Assembly (NCBI GenBank): GCA_001510135.1 | Contig: LFER01000041.1 | Coordinates: 1-64,000 of the forward strand | Reading direction: 5' to 3' | Length of the DNA stretch: 64,000 nucleotides | Origin: Alphaproteobacteria bacterium casp-alpha6 | GTDB taxonomy: Bacteria; Pseudomonadota; Alphaproteobacteria; Rhodobacterales; Rhodobacteraceae | Shown here: positions 9,344-18,416 of the stretch, piece after piece | Layout of the letters: the number at the start of each line of letters is the position of its first letter | How positions within the stretch are numbered: the first letter of the stretch is position 1 | Notes under the pieces: model-generated | What the model saw: the letters and a program-made list of their open reading frames with translations, nothing else | What the model was told of the DNA's origin: nothing | Databases searched by the model: none | Position numbers and translations under genes: made by a program

Positions 9344-10117
9344 TTACTCTGAATAAGCGACAACCGGTTTTCCTGCGTCTTTCCAACCAACGATACCAGT
9401 ACTGAGATGGGTCACATTGTTAAACCCCACCTGATCAATGAGCGCATTGCCCAAACTCGAAGTCCGGTTCCCTGTTCGACAGTAAAGATATACTGGCGTT
9501 TCAGCTGTTGGTACCAAAGAAAAGAACTTGCTTTGAAAGTCGGGGTGAAGTCGGCCCTCTTTGGTAAAGGCTGTAATCGTATGCGCGCCCTCAATGATCC
9601 CTGTTTCGCGCCATTCCTCTTCACGCCGGATGTCGATGATCAAAGCTCCTTCTTTTTGCGCACTCATAAAATCGTCAACGGTTGCCGCAATAAGGGTGGG
9701 GGGGGTGCGCACGTCCAAGAGTTCGACTTCAAACACAAGTGTTGCGTTTGGTGGAATGGAGCTTCCCGCGCCGCGCGCACCATATCCTAATTCTGGTGGA
9801 ATGGTGAGAATGCGTTTTTCGCCCACGCGCATGCCTAGAATACCTTCTTCCCATCCTTTGATGACCTGACCTTCACCAAGGGTGAAAGAAAAGGGTTTGC
9901 CCCGCGTCAGCGAACTGTCAAAAACACTCCCGTCGGTTAGTTTCCCTGTATAATGCACCTCAACCTTTTTTCCCGTTTCTGCGAGGGCTCCTGTGCCTTC
10001 CGTGATGGTTTCAATATCCAAACCTGTGGCATTGGACACCGATGCAACTCCAGCCAGAATGGCTCCAATGAGCCCACTTGAAAAACGGCGAAAAAGACGA
10101 TTTGTGAAAAATTTCAT
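9344..10117 (-). CDS. FKBP peptidyl-prolyl isomerase fused to rhodanese domain
   Basis: About 257 residues. The order is an N-terminal signal sequence (MKFFTNRLFRRF then a hydrophobic run to SNA), an FKBP domain (EVHYTGKLTDGSVFDSS, GEGQVIKGWEEGILGM, PPNATLVFEVELL) and a C-terminal rhodanese-like domain with a candidate catalytic Cys in LYCRTGNRT. The start at 10117 is fixed by AGGAGG six bases upstream. The export signal suggests periplasmic folding or thiol-sulfur chemistry. It immediately precedes the P450 gene. The two-domain fusion is uncommon. Confidence 0.88.
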   Translation of the reverse strand: MKFFTNRLFRRFSSGLIGAILAGVASVSNATGLDIETITEGTGALAETGKKVEVHYTGKLTDGSVFDSSLTRGKPFSFTLGEGQVIKGWEEGILGMRVGEKRILTIPPELGYGARGAGSSIPPNATLVFEVELLDVRTPPTLIAATVDDFMSAQKEGALIIDIRREEEWRETGIIEGAHTITAFTKEGRLHPDFQSKFFSLVPTAETPVYLYCRTGNRTSSLGNALIDQVGFNNVTHLSTGIVGWKDAGKPVVAYSE

Positions 10118-10202
10118 TCTGTGCCTCCTGTTTTCCAATGCAGCTAGCGCAAATTTCTTTGGGTTCCAACCGCGATTTCGCTTTCAAAGAGGGAGATCAT
10201 CT

Positions 10203-11669
10203 TCAAAGGGGTTCTGCAAAGTTCGGGAGCTGTGAGGCTTGATTGTACCAACCGCCTAAGGCCGCCTCATAGGAAAGGGCTGCTTCAAACACGCTCACAT
10301 CATCAAAGGTGCGTCCGACAATCTGGATGCCGGTTGGCACATTACTGCTGGCTTTTCCACTGGGCACAGCCATCACGGGGCAATGATGCAACATATTGAA
10401 CTGATGCGTCAGAACCCAACCGTATTCTGCATCCACAGATACGCCTTCGATCGTGAAATCCGATGCCGTTGGATCATGTTCTGCACTGACAGCGGGGACA
10501 TTTGTGGTGGGGCAGATAAAGAAATCGTACTCTTCCATCAAGGGACCAAAGGACTGGTACATCTCATGCTGCGTTTCCCATGATTTTGAGACATCCTCAA
10601 GTTTTGTGATCGAAAGCCCCCGAGCAGAGGCCAATGTGTAATTATTGATTTTATCAGGGTGATGCTTTGCAGCCGCTTCGGTTTGGCGCAGAAAATGCAT
10701 TGTATTATACCAATCTATGGCAGCCTGATCGACCTTGGCCGTCCAAGGCAAGGTCACTTCATGGACGTCCGCACCAAGGGCGCGAAAAACGTCCAGCGCC
10801 TTGAGCGTATTTTCTTTGACCTCGCGCGAGACTGTGCAGTAGCCAAGATCAAGAGAGTAGGCGATTTTTGTGCCCTGTAAATTTCTTCCTGTGGTTGGGT
10901 AGGCTATCTTTTCGCGAAGGCTGTCGTGATCTTTCGGATGCGCACCTGAAACCACGCTTTGCACTAAGGACAAATCTCCAACGGTGCGGGCCATGGGGCC
11001 ACAATGATTGTAGCGGTCAAAATTTGCGGGGGGTCCATCTGGATTTCGCCCGTGCGGGGGTTTAAATCCGACAACGCCACAGCAGCTTGACGGGATGCGA
11101 ATAGACCCGCCGATATCAGTTCCCGTGGCGATCGGAGCAAATCCCGCAGCGAGTGCTGCGCCTGACCCGCCCGAGGATCCCCCCGTTCCAAAGGCCGGAT
11201 TATGGGGATTTACGGTATTTCCCCAAGCGTGACTACGGCAGACGCCGGAAATGCAAAATTCAGGCGTTGTTGTGCGCCCCAAAATGATGGCACCGGCGCC
11301 CAAGAGGCGTTCAATCATCGGATCTGACACTGTATCGGCCGGCCCATCCATAAATAACAACGACCCATAGGTCGTGCGTTTGCCCTGAATACGTTGTGCG
11401 TCCTTTATCAAGACGGGCACGCCCAGCAAAGCGCCTTGGGCCGTTCCGCTTTGGTAGGCTTCATCGGCCCGTTTTGCAGCGTCACGCGCCTCCTCATAGT
11501 ACATATCGGCAAGCGCGTTGATGATCGGGTTATAGCGGTCTATCCGGCGGATCAACGCGTTTAACAGGGTAGAAGGTTTCAACGTCCCTTTGCCAAAAGC
11601 ATCCAATGCCTCGCGCGCGCTGAGGTAACAGAGCGCTTCGTCGCTCTCATGTGGTACGGGGTCTTTCAT
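10203..11669 (-). CDS. Amidase-signature family hydrolase
   Basis: A 488-residue member of the amidase-signature family. The catalytic Ser-cisSer-Lys set is visible: Lys in VLIKDAQ, cis-Ser in GGSSGGSGAALAAG and the nucleophilic Ser in DIGGSIRIP. Such enzymes hydrolyse amide bonds of small carboxamides; the substrate is not predictable. The ATG at 11669 (MKDPVPH) has two upstream AGGAG-like sequences; an upstream ATG at 11696 is possible. The gene lies 85 bases before the FKBP-rhodanese/P450 pair on the same strand. Confidence 0.88.
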   Translation of the reverse strand: MKDPVPHESDEALCYLSAREALDAFGKGTLKPSTLLNALIRRIDRYNPIINALADMYYEEARDAAKRADEAYQSGTAQGALLGVPVLIKDAQRIQGKRTTYGSLLFMDGPADTVSDPMIERLLGAGAIILGRTTTPEFCISGVCRSHAWGNTVNPHNPAFGTGGSSGGSGAALAAGFAPIATGTDIGGSIRIPSSCCGVVGFKPPHGRNPDGPPANFDRYNHCGPMARTVGDLSLVQSVVSGAHPKDHDSLREKIAYPTTGRNLQGTKIAYSLDLGYCTVSREVKENTLKALDVFRALGADVHEVTLPWTAKVDQAAIDWYNTMHFLRQTEAAAKHHPDKINNYTLASARGLSITKLEDVSKSWETQHEMYQSFGPLMEEYDFFICPTTNVPAVSAEHDPTASDFTIEGVSVDAEYGWVLTHQFNMLHHCPVMAVPSGKASSNVPTGIQIVGRTFDDVSVFEAALSYEAALGGWYNQASQLPNFAEPL

Positions 11670-11834
11670 CTCCTTCGGTCTCCTAAACTTGCACATGCCT
11701 CAAAGTAGTGCAAAGTTTCTGATTTTGGCGCAAGATCCGGGTTGACGGAGGGACGATTTTTTTGTGACGCAGAGAAAACGTATGGGCAGGATATACGCCA
11801 ATCCGATTAGGCAGAAAAGTATGAACGCAAAAGT

Positions 11835-12755
11835 ATGAACTCAGAGGCAAAATCAAACGATCTGTTTTACATGGATCTGACAGCATGGGCGATGTTGCTT
11901 TTGCTCGCGCTTGTCTGGGGCGGGTCTTTTTTCTTTGCAGAAATTGCACTACGCGCACTTTCGCCTCTCAGCATAACGCTGCATCGCGTGGTTTGGGCCG
12001 TGCCGGTTCTTTGGTTGGTCGTGCGTTTCAAGGGCTATCCTTTGCCCCGCGATCCCCGCATATGGGGGGCCTATTTGGTTATGGGGGTACTAAATAATGC
12101 TATACCATTTTCGCTTATTTTTTGGGGGCAGACCCATATTTCAAGCGGACTTGCATCCATTTTAAATGCAACCACTGCAATGATTGGGGCAGTGGTTGCA
12201 GGGATTGTCTTGCGTGACGAACCGCTGACACAGAACAAAGTGGTGGGGGCTCTGGCCGCTCTGTTTGGCGTTGCTGTGATCGTTGGCCCTTCAGCTTTGT
12301 TTGAATTCAGCTTGGTTGACCTTGCACAATTGGCCGTTCTTGGGGCAACTATGTCATATGCGTTTGCAGGTGTTTGGGCACGTCTAGCGCTTAGCGGGCA
12401 GCCCGCGCTAGTAAATGCTTTGGGGATGTTGGTGGGCAGCAGCATTTTGATGGTTCCCATCGTTATCAGTGCAGATGGGGTTCCCGAATTGAATTTCCCC
12501 GGCGAGACTTGGGCAGCCGTTTTGGGTCTGTCTTTGATGTCAACTGCTTTTGCTTATGCGTTATATTTTGCAATTCTAGCGCGCGCTGGGGCGGCCAATC
12601 TTTTGCTTGTGACCTTGTTGATCCCGCCGGTTGCAATCACCCTTGGACACATATTTCTGGGCGAAGTCATAAATGCAAATGCCTGGTTTGGCTTTTTTGT
12701 TATCGTGCTTGGCTTTGCGATCACGGATGGACGTCTTTTCAGGATACGCAAATAG
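11835..12755 (+). CDS. DMT-superfamily transporter (EamA)
   Basis: About 306 residues of mostly hydrophobic sequence, consistent with ten transmembrane helices in two EamA repeats (first repeat near residues 15-150, second 160-300). Family motifs such as WGGSFFFAEIAL and a second-repeat TAFAYALYF segment are visible. Members export metabolites or amino acids at the inner membrane; the substrate is unknown. The start is uncertain because no clear Shine-Dalgarno precedes 11835, and an ATG at 11871 is an alternative. Confidence 0.85.
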   Translation: MNSEAKSNDLFYMDLTAWAMLLLLALVWGGSFFFAEIALRALSPLSITLHRVVWAVPVLWLVVRFKGYPLPRDPRIWGAYLVMGVLNNAIPFSLIFWGQTHISSGLASILNATTAMIGAVVAGIVLRDEPLTQNKVVGALAALFGVAVIVGPSALFEFSLVDLAQLAVLGATMSYAFAGVWARLALSGQPALVNALGMLVGSSILMVPIVISADGVPELNFPGETWAAVLGLSLMSTAFAYALYFAILARAGAANLLLVTLLIPPVAITLGHIFLGEVINANAWFGFFVIVLGFAITDGRLFRIRK

Positions 12756-12839
12756 GGCCAAAAAGGTCACGTGAAGAGTCTTGTGGCAAAGCAATGACTA
12801 TGCCACAGTTATAGTGTTTTAACTGCAAAGCTACCTTAG

Positions 12840-13979
12840 ATGAAAAAAAATACGTCAGCCCCAGACGCCAAATCCGAAACTCTGAATATGCAATCTGTTT
12901 TGTCGATGCGTTCAAGTGGATATTATTCTCAGCGCACAGCTGGGGCCAAACATGCGATTGACAGTGTCCTGCCCCTTATGAAAGAGGCGCTTGGCCATCT
13001 GCCAGTCTCAGACATGTTACGGTTTGCAGATTTTGGGGCGGCAGATGGTGGTACGAGTGCTGCGTTATGGACAGAAATCATCGCCCATCTGCGACAAAGC
13101 GGCGATGGCAGGGCGATTGAAATCCTATACACCGATTTGCCATCCAATGATTTTTCGACACTCTTTAAAACAATGCAGGGCATGCATGGAGATCCTTCGG
13201 TGGCCTATCAGTCCCGCTATGAAAATGTTTTTGTCCATGGCTGCGGGACCGGTTTTCACCGGCAACTTATGGCCAATAGCAGCCTCGCGCTTGGGTTTTC
13301 GGCAACGGCGATGCATTATGTGTCTGAAAAGCCATGCGAAATCGAAGAACACGTTCATATGGTGGGGGCAAATCCCGATGAACGGGCACAATTTGCGCGA
13401 CGCGCCGCAGAGGATTGGGAAAAAATCCTGCTTGCGCGCGCCGCTGAGATGCAAGAAGGCGCGCGATTTATTGTCTTGAACTTTGGCATTGATGAAAAAG
13501 GTCGGTTCCTTGGCAACACGGGCGGTCATTCGATGTTTGACAAATTTAATGACCATTGGCGCGCACTTTTGAACGCGGAAAAAATAACCCGCGATGAATT
13601 CAGACGTGCCACATTTGTCCAGCATTATCGTACGGTTGAAGAATTTGAAGCGCCATTTGCAGATAGTGATGGAGCGGTGAGCAAGTCCGGTCTGAGGCTC
13701 AAGTCAACGCGTACCCAATTGACGGAATGCCCCTATTATCGCGCCTTTCAGGCGTCAGAAGGCGCAATGTCAGCGGCCGACTATGCGGCCTCTCTTATTC
13801 CCACGATGCGCAGCTGGTCAGAAACCGTCTTTCTGTCTGCGCTAGATGCCCGCCCTCGGGCCGAAGCGCAGGCCATTGTCGACGAGTTTTACCAATCCTA
13901 CGAAGATGAGGTGGCACAAAACCCCGAAGGACACGCGATGGATTATATTCATGTCATTATGATGATTGAGAAAACCTGA
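12840..13979 (+). CDS. SABATH-like SAM-dependent carboxyl methyltransferase
   Basis: A 379-residue protein resembling the SABATH family, which methylates carboxyl groups of small acids in plants. The N-terminal substrate segment (SMRSSGYYSQRTAG) and the SAM loop (RFADFGAADGGTS) align with the family layout, and SALGFSATAMHYVS occupies the position of the plant active-site segment. Bacterial members are few and mostly uncharacterised. It stands alone, with 150 bases to matB. Assignment rests on motif order by eye, so another class I methyltransferase is possible. Confidence 0.65.
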   Translation: MKKNTSAPDAKSETLNMQSVLSMRSSGYYSQRTAGAKHAIDSVLPLMKEALGHLPVSDMLRFADFGAADGGTSAALWTEIIAHLRQSGDGRAIEILYTDLPSNDFSTLFKTMQGMHGDPSVAYQSRYENVFVHGCGTGFHRQLMANSSLALGFSATAMHYVSEKPCEIEEHVHMVGANPDERAQFARRAAEDWEKILLARAAEMQEGARFIVLNFGIDEKGRFLGNTGGHSMFDKFNDHWRALLNAEKITRDEFRRATFVQHYRTVEEFEAPFADSDGAVSKSGLRLKSTRTQLTECPYYRAFQASEGAMSAADYAASLIPTMRSWSETVFLSALDARPRAEAQAIVDEFYQSYEDEVAQNPEGHAMDYIHVIMMIEKT

Positions 13980-14129
13980 CCGCGCGTCAAATTGAAACCA
14001 TCTAATCACCCCCTATTTTAAAGATAGACAACGCTTGCTGAGCCTCAACTGAGCGATTGCCTCTTGCGAATAGGGCAAAGTTGTTTATGCCTCTGACGAC
14101 CTTTTTGAACGAACCTGTGAGACTGGGAT

Positions 14130-15647
14130 ATGCCAAATCATCTTTACGACAGCCTCTTTGCCCCACATGCGCAAAAAGACAGCGCCTTCATGCATCTGCC
14201 TTCTGGCGACGTACTTAGCTATGCGGAGTTTATGAACCTGGCGGCCCGCGTTGCCAATGTTCTGGTGGGTCTTGGTCTTGAGGTGGGTGACCGCCTTGCG
14301 GTGCAGGTGGAGAAATCGGAATTTGCGCTGGCTCTTTATGCGGCCTGCGTGCAGTCTGGGATCGTCTATCTGCCGCTGAACACTGCTTACACGGCGCAGG
14401 AACTTGAGTATTTCGTACAAAATAGTGGTGCAAAGGTGCTTGTCTGCGACGCGTCAAAAGCGGACGATTTGACACCGCTCAGCGCCAAGCTTGGCATCAA
14501 ATTAACAACACTTGATCCATCGGGAACAAGCCAGTTGCAAAAGGCGGCCATGAACGCGTCAGAGTATTTTAATCCTGTGGAGCGCGGGCCGGACGACCTT
14601 GCCGCGATCCTTTATACCTCTGGGACAACTGGCCGTTCTAAAGGGGCAATGATCAGCCATAACAATTTGCTGTCCAATGCGCGGTCTCTCTGTGCGGCAT
14701 GGCGCTTTGACGAAAGAGACGTGTTGCTCCATGCTTTGCCGGTGTTTCACACACATGGGCTTTTCGTGGCGACCAACATCATGTTGCTCGCCGGTGGCGC
14801 AATGATTTTTCTTCCGAAATTCGATCTGGACGCAATTTTTGCGCATTTGCCCCGTGCCACATCTATGATGGGCGTTCCAACGTTTTACACGCGGCTGTTG
14901 AGCGATGCGCGTTTAACAAAAGAAGCCTGTGCCCATATCCGGCTGTTTGTATCAGGCAGCGCACCTCTTTTGAACGAAACACATGTGCAATTCCAAGAAC
15001 GTGCCGGTCACGCCATATTGGAGCGCTATGGTATGACTGAAACCAATATGAACACCTCCAACCCCTATGATGGCGAACGGCGTCCGGGCACCGTCGGCTT
15101 CCCTCTGGCTGATGTTGAGTTAAAGATCACCGATCCACAAACTGGCCACCCTGTGGGAGACGGTGAAATTGGTCAGATTGAGGTCAGAGGCGCCAATGTG
15201 TTTCAAGGGTATTGGAAAATGCCGGAAAAGACCCGTGAAGAGCTTCGTGAAGACGGGTTTTTCATCACTGGCGACCTCGCAAGACGGGACAAAGACGGGT
15301 ATATCCATATTGTTGGACGCAACAAGGACCTGATCATTTCGGGCGGTTACAATATTTACCCCAAGGAAATCGAAACCCTGCTGGATGAACAGGAAGGGGT
15401 TGAAGAAAGTGCAGTTGTCGGATTGCTCCATCCTGATTTTGGCGAGACGCCCGTTGCTTTTTTGGTTTCAAAATCAGGTGCGCAAATCAATCAGTCCGAG
15501 ATTGAAAAGGTAATCGCAGATCATCTTGCCCGCTTCAAGCATCCCAAAAGACTGATTGTTTTGGAGGAACTTCCCAGAAACACAATGGGAAAGGTCCAAA
15601 AAAACCTGTTACGGGAGCAGTATAACAAACTGTTTTCAAAGGCATAG
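14130..15647 (+). CDS. matB: Malonyl-CoA synthetase (MatB-like acyl-CoA ligase)
   Basis: A 505-residue ANL-superfamily adenylating enzyme. The P-loop-like AMP-binding signature is LYTSGTTGRSKGAM, followed by ERYGMTETNMNTS and the hinge and C-terminal Lys region (PRNTMGKVQKNLL). The short N-terminus (MPNHLYDSLFAPH) and overall pattern resemble MatB, which makes malonyl-CoA from malonate, ATP and CoA. Other small dicarboxylates are possible substrates. No malonate transporter or decarboxylase is adjacent. Placement in the ligase superfamily is firm; the exact substrate is less so. Confidence 0.82.
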   Translation: MPNHLYDSLFAPHAQKDSAFMHLPSGDVLSYAEFMNLAARVANVLVGLGLEVGDRLAVQVEKSEFALALYAACVQSGIVYLPLNTAYTAQELEYFVQNSGAKVLVCDASKADDLTPLSAKLGIKLTTLDPSGTSQLQKAAMNASEYFNPVERGPDDLAAILYTSGTTGRSKGAMISHNNLLSNARSLCAAWRFDERDVLLHALPVFHTHGLFVATNIMLLAGGAMIFLPKFDLDAIFAHLPRATSMMGVPTFYTRLLSDARLTKEACAHIRLFVSGSAPLLNETHVQFQERAGHAILERYGMTETNMNTSNPYDGERRPGTVGFPLADVELKITDPQTGHPVGDGEIGQIEVRGANVFQGYWKMPEKTREELREDGFFITGDLARRDKDGYIHIVGRNKDLIISGGYNIYPKEIETLLDEQEGVEESAVVGLLHPDFGETPVAFLVSKSGAQINQSEIEKVIADHLARFKHPKRLIVLEELPRNTMGKVQKNLLREQYNKLFSKA

Positions 15648-15690
15648 ACGGCCTTATCGAGAGCAAAGTTCTTTCTTGGAAAACTGGTGA

Positions 15691-16359
15691 TTAATCACCT
15701 TTTGATAAAAGGCAGGTCTCATCAGAGCTGATCAATATATTTTTTTCCCAGATACCTTGCTGTCTTTCACCGTTTTGCGATGTTAAAACGCCACAGCCCT
15801 CAAACATATTATTGATAAATTCCCCAAGGTAGGTTTCGCCAGAGGTTAGGTTGACCGATCTGCCAAAACCCTGCAGTTTATCCTCCCGCCAAACCCCTTC
15901 ATAAGTGACATTCCATGGTGCTTTGAAAATGCCATAGCAGTTGTCCCAGTAAACTGTTCCAACATCAGGGCAGGCCTGCGCTGTGGTTTGCAATTTTTGC
16001 AATATGCTTTCCGCGGGTGTTATGGCTTCGTTTTGGATGCCTGTCAGAGCAGATGTTTGGGCAGTTGTGGGCGCAAATGGCCCTTCTTTCGGAATGTAGC
16101 TCGCCTCAGCAGAATTTTCTCTGTCTAAAACCAACTTCTCTGGCGATGCATTGTAAAGAATGGGAATAAGCGCCAGTGGAGTTGTTGGCAAAATAACAGT
16201 TTGGGTCTGCGGTAAATAGAGGCGGCTCTCTACAATCGCATAGGCTGCCTGCCAATTCAGTTTCCAGATATTTAAATATCCCGCCATCACCAAAGCGGCG
16301 GTACCAAGGCCAAGACCCAGTAAAAATGACAACATAAAACGAATGGACCGATGAAGCAT
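15691..16359 (-). CDS. Membrane-anchored MORN-repeat protein
   Basis: A 222-residue protein of unknown role. Residues ~8-30 form one transmembrane helix or uncleaved signal (FMLSFLLGLGLGTAALVMAGYL). The middle is low in recognisable motifs. The C-terminal third has MORN-like units (YEGVWREDKLQGFG, YLGEFINNMFEGCG, GIWEKN). MORN repeats often bind lipids or proteins at membranes. The ATG at 16359 is preceded by TAAGGCTTGA. It is convergent with matB, 43 bases away. Confidence 0.7.
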   Translation of the reverse strand: MLHRSIRFMLSFLLGLGLGTAALVMAGYLNIWKLNWQAAYAIVESRLYLPQTQTVILPTTPLALIPILYNASPEKLVLDRENSAEASYIPKEGPFAPTTAQTSALTGIQNEAITPAESILQKLQTTAQACPDVGTVYWDNCYGIFKAPWNVTYEGVWREDKLQGFGRSVNLTSGETYLGEFINNMFEGCGVLTSQNGERQQGIWEKNILISSDETCLLSKGD

Positions 16360-16662
16360 TCAAGCCTTACCTGTGACTGGTCTTTGTTTATGCATTACTG
16401 AAAAGTTGTATCCAAATTTTGATTCAGTACTGCGACATATCCAAGAGTTACAGTTATTTGATGAAAGAGCGAAGACATCAAAAAACTGTAGCGCCACTCC
16501 TTCCCAGTCCTGCTAAGCTGGCCACCGCATGGTCGTTATATTCTAAAAGCACGTCATCTGTTTTGCAATATAAACAACCTTAGAAAGTGAAGGCGATATC
16601 CTTTTCACTGAGGTTTCTAAACGCAAGGCATCGCGCAGTTTTACAGGGTTTTTCGCGCCGGC
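16360..16662. other. Intergenic region, no gene seen
   Basis: About 300 bases between the start of the MORN protein and the stop of the GntR regulator, both minus strand. No ORF with start-site support, RNA gene or strong terminator was seen. It must hold the promoter of the MORN gene. Confidence 0.5.
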
Positions 16663-17334
16663 TTAGGCGGTTTGGCTTGCTTGGATTCCCTGCATTTGAA
16701 GCATAAACCCGTCCTGTATGTGAGCGGTGAAGGTTTCCAGCGCTGCGGTGCGATCCCCTGTTGCGATCACCTCTACCAAAGACATGTGATCACCAAGAGA
16801 CTGGGCGAGATCCACTTTCTCAATAGTTGCAAAAAGCGGAAAGACCTGCGCCTTTCCCCAAATCATGTTGAACATGTCCAGAAGGAACCGGTTCTTTGCC
16901 CGTTCCACAAAGGCGCGATGGATGTTGCGGTTGGCTTCAAAATACGCCCTCACAGTCGGGCTTGTTATGTTTTCCTCGTTTTCAACGGTTTTACGCAGAA
17001 ATGAAATGTCTTCGTCGGTATGGTTCACGGCGAGAATGCGTGCACACTGCCCTTCGATGGCCGCGCGGGACTGGTAAAGTTCCTTCACTTCATCCTTGTC
17101 CATTTTATAGAGCTTGAAGCTGCCTCGGTTAGACACTTCCAGTACGCCTTCCTGCGCCAAACGCATGAGTGCCTCGCGCACGGGTGTTCTACTTATCTGC
17201 ATTTCGCTGGCCAGTTTTTCCTGTACCAAAGTGTCTTCAAGACCAATGTCTCGTCGGATGATCGCTTCGACCAATTCGTCATAGACTTCATCGGCAAGAC
17301 GTCTCCGGTCTGGTTGAATACTTTTGAAGGCCAT
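16663..17334 (-). CDS. GntR-family (FCD subgroup) regulator of the BMC locus
   Basis: About 223 residues. The N-terminal winged helix shows the GntR pattern (LADEVYDELVEAIIRRD, LASEMQISRTPVREALMRLAQEG), followed by an all-helical FCD ligand domain (HMSLVEVIATGD, AHIQDGF). FCD regulators sense small organic acids or amino acids. The ATG at 17334 (MAFKS) has AAAGGAACAACT upstream. It is divergent from the amidotransferase operon. Four CTGTATACAG-like palindromes lie before itself, that operon, the oxidase/ligase divergon and the ABC binding-protein gene, so it is the likely regulator of all four. Confidence 0.9.
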   Translation of the reverse strand: MAFKSIQPDRRRLADEVYDELVEAIIRRDIGLEDTLVQEKLASEMQISRTPVREALMRLAQEGVLEVSNRGSFKLYKMDKDEVKELYQSRAAIEGQCARILAVNHTDEDISFLRKTVENEENITSPTVRAYFEANRNIHRAFVERAKNRFLLDMFNMIWGKAQVFPLFATIEKVDLAQSLGDHMSLVEVIATGDRTAALETFTAHIQDGFMLQMQGIQASQTA

Positions 17335-17356
17335 AGTTGTTCCTTTGTATCTCTGT

Positions 17357-17372
17357 CGCCAGTATACAGAAT
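17357..17372. promoter_or_regulatory. GntR operator copy 1 (autoregulatory)
   Basis: CGCCAGTATACAGAAT, one mismatch from the core CTGTATACAG shared with three other promoters here. It lies about 23 bases before the gntR start codon, which suggests autoregulation. Confidence 0.6.
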
Positions 17373-17430
17373 CCAAGAATACAGTTGCAAGGGTTGGTTG
17401 AAAGTTAAAAAATCACTTGCTCCTAACTGA

Positions 17431-17446
17431 ATACTGTATACAGTAT
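17431..17446. promoter_or_regulatory. GntR operator copy 2 (perfect palindrome)
   Basis: ATACTGTATACAGTAT is a perfect 16-bp palindrome, 25 bases before the glxB-like start codon, where the promoter core is expected. It is the best-conserved of the four copies. Confidence 0.75.
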
Positions 17447-17471
17447 ACATTCATATAGGGAGGTATCATTT

Positions 17472-18416
17472 ATGTGTGGTATTGCAGGACGGATCGTGAC
17501 TGGTGGCGGGCAGCTTGGTCGCAATCTGGTAGAGTTGATGGAAGCCCAGGAACATCGCGGGGCAGATAGCACTGGATTTGCAGTTTATGGTCCAATGCGT
17601 GACACCGGCTATGTACTTCGGGGCATGGGATTTGACAAAAGAAAAATCGATTCGGATCTGGTTGATTTTGAACATATTTTACGTGACCATGCGAGTGATT
17701 TTATAAGTGAGCCGACGGTCACAATCGACAACAATGCGCATTATTGCTTTCGTATGGAGATCAAAGATCCAAAGGACATCGATGCATGGGTGCAAGATGC
17801 GGATACCCTGACCGATCGCATCGAAGTGCAATCTTGCGGCAGATCGCTTGAGATTATCAAAGACATCGGCGGCGCGGCAGCTGTGGCTGATAAGCATGGC
17901 GTGCGGGACATGGTTGGAACTCATGGCTTGGGTCATGCGCGACTTGCAACAGAATCAAGTGTTCTTCCGAATGCGAGCCACCCGTTCTGGGCGCGCCCTT
18001 TTAGCGATGTTGCTATTGTACATAATGGCCAGATCACAGATTATTTTACTTGGCGCGAAAAGCTTGAACGCAAAGGTTATCGCTTCTTGACCGGTAACGA
18101 CAGCGAATTGATTGCTGTCTGGGTCAGTGATCAGATGAAATCAGGTTTGACCATGCAGCAGGCCTTAACGAACTCTATCTCTTCGATTGACGGCGTCTTT
18201 ACCTATATGATTGCCAACGCAGAGGGTATCGGATTTGCAAAAGACCGCTTTGCGATGAAGCCGCTCGTGGTGATGGATCGCAACGGGGATCTTGCGATGG
18301 CGACCGAAGAACAAGCCGTGAGGCGCGTATTTGAAGACGAAGGCGATGTGATCAATTATGATGGCCCCTCAATGACCGCGCTGTGGAGTGTGGGTAACCG
18401 GAGGTTTGCCGCATGA
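17472..18416 (+). CDS. Class II glutamine amidotransferase (GlxB/MgsA-like)
   Basis: A 314-residue free-standing class II amidotransferase domain. Cys2 in MCGIAG is the N-terminal nucleophile; EHRGADSTG, LGHARLATES and VHNGQITDY are the expected glutamine-site motifs. Together with the next two genes it makes the three-subunit glutamate-synthase-like complex known as GlxBCD or MgsABC, which forms N-methylglutamate from glutamate and methylamine. GGGAGG lies before the ATG. It heads an operon behind a perfect GntR operator. Here the amine may not be methylamine, because the usual N-methylglutamate dehydrogenase subunits are absent. Confidence 0.88.
   Translation: MCGIAGRIVTGGGQLGRNLVELMEAQEHRGADSTGFAVYGPMRDTGYVLRGMGFDKRKIDSDLVDFEHILRDHASDFISEPTVTIDNNAHYCFRMEIKDPKDIDAWVQDADTLTDRIEVQSCGRSLEIIKDIGGAAAVADKHGVRDMVGTHGLGHARLATESSVLPNASHPFWARPFSDVAIVHNGQITDYFTWREKLERKGYRFLTGNDSELIAVWVSDQMKSGLTMQQALTNSISSIDGVFTYMIANAEGIGFAKDRFAMKPLVVMDRNGDLAMATEEQAVRRVFEDEGDVINYDGPSMTALWSVGNRRFAA

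Noticed and set aside
13125-13625. 166-residue minus-strand ORF
   Set aside because: Antisense to the methyltransferase gene and without recognisable protein pattern.
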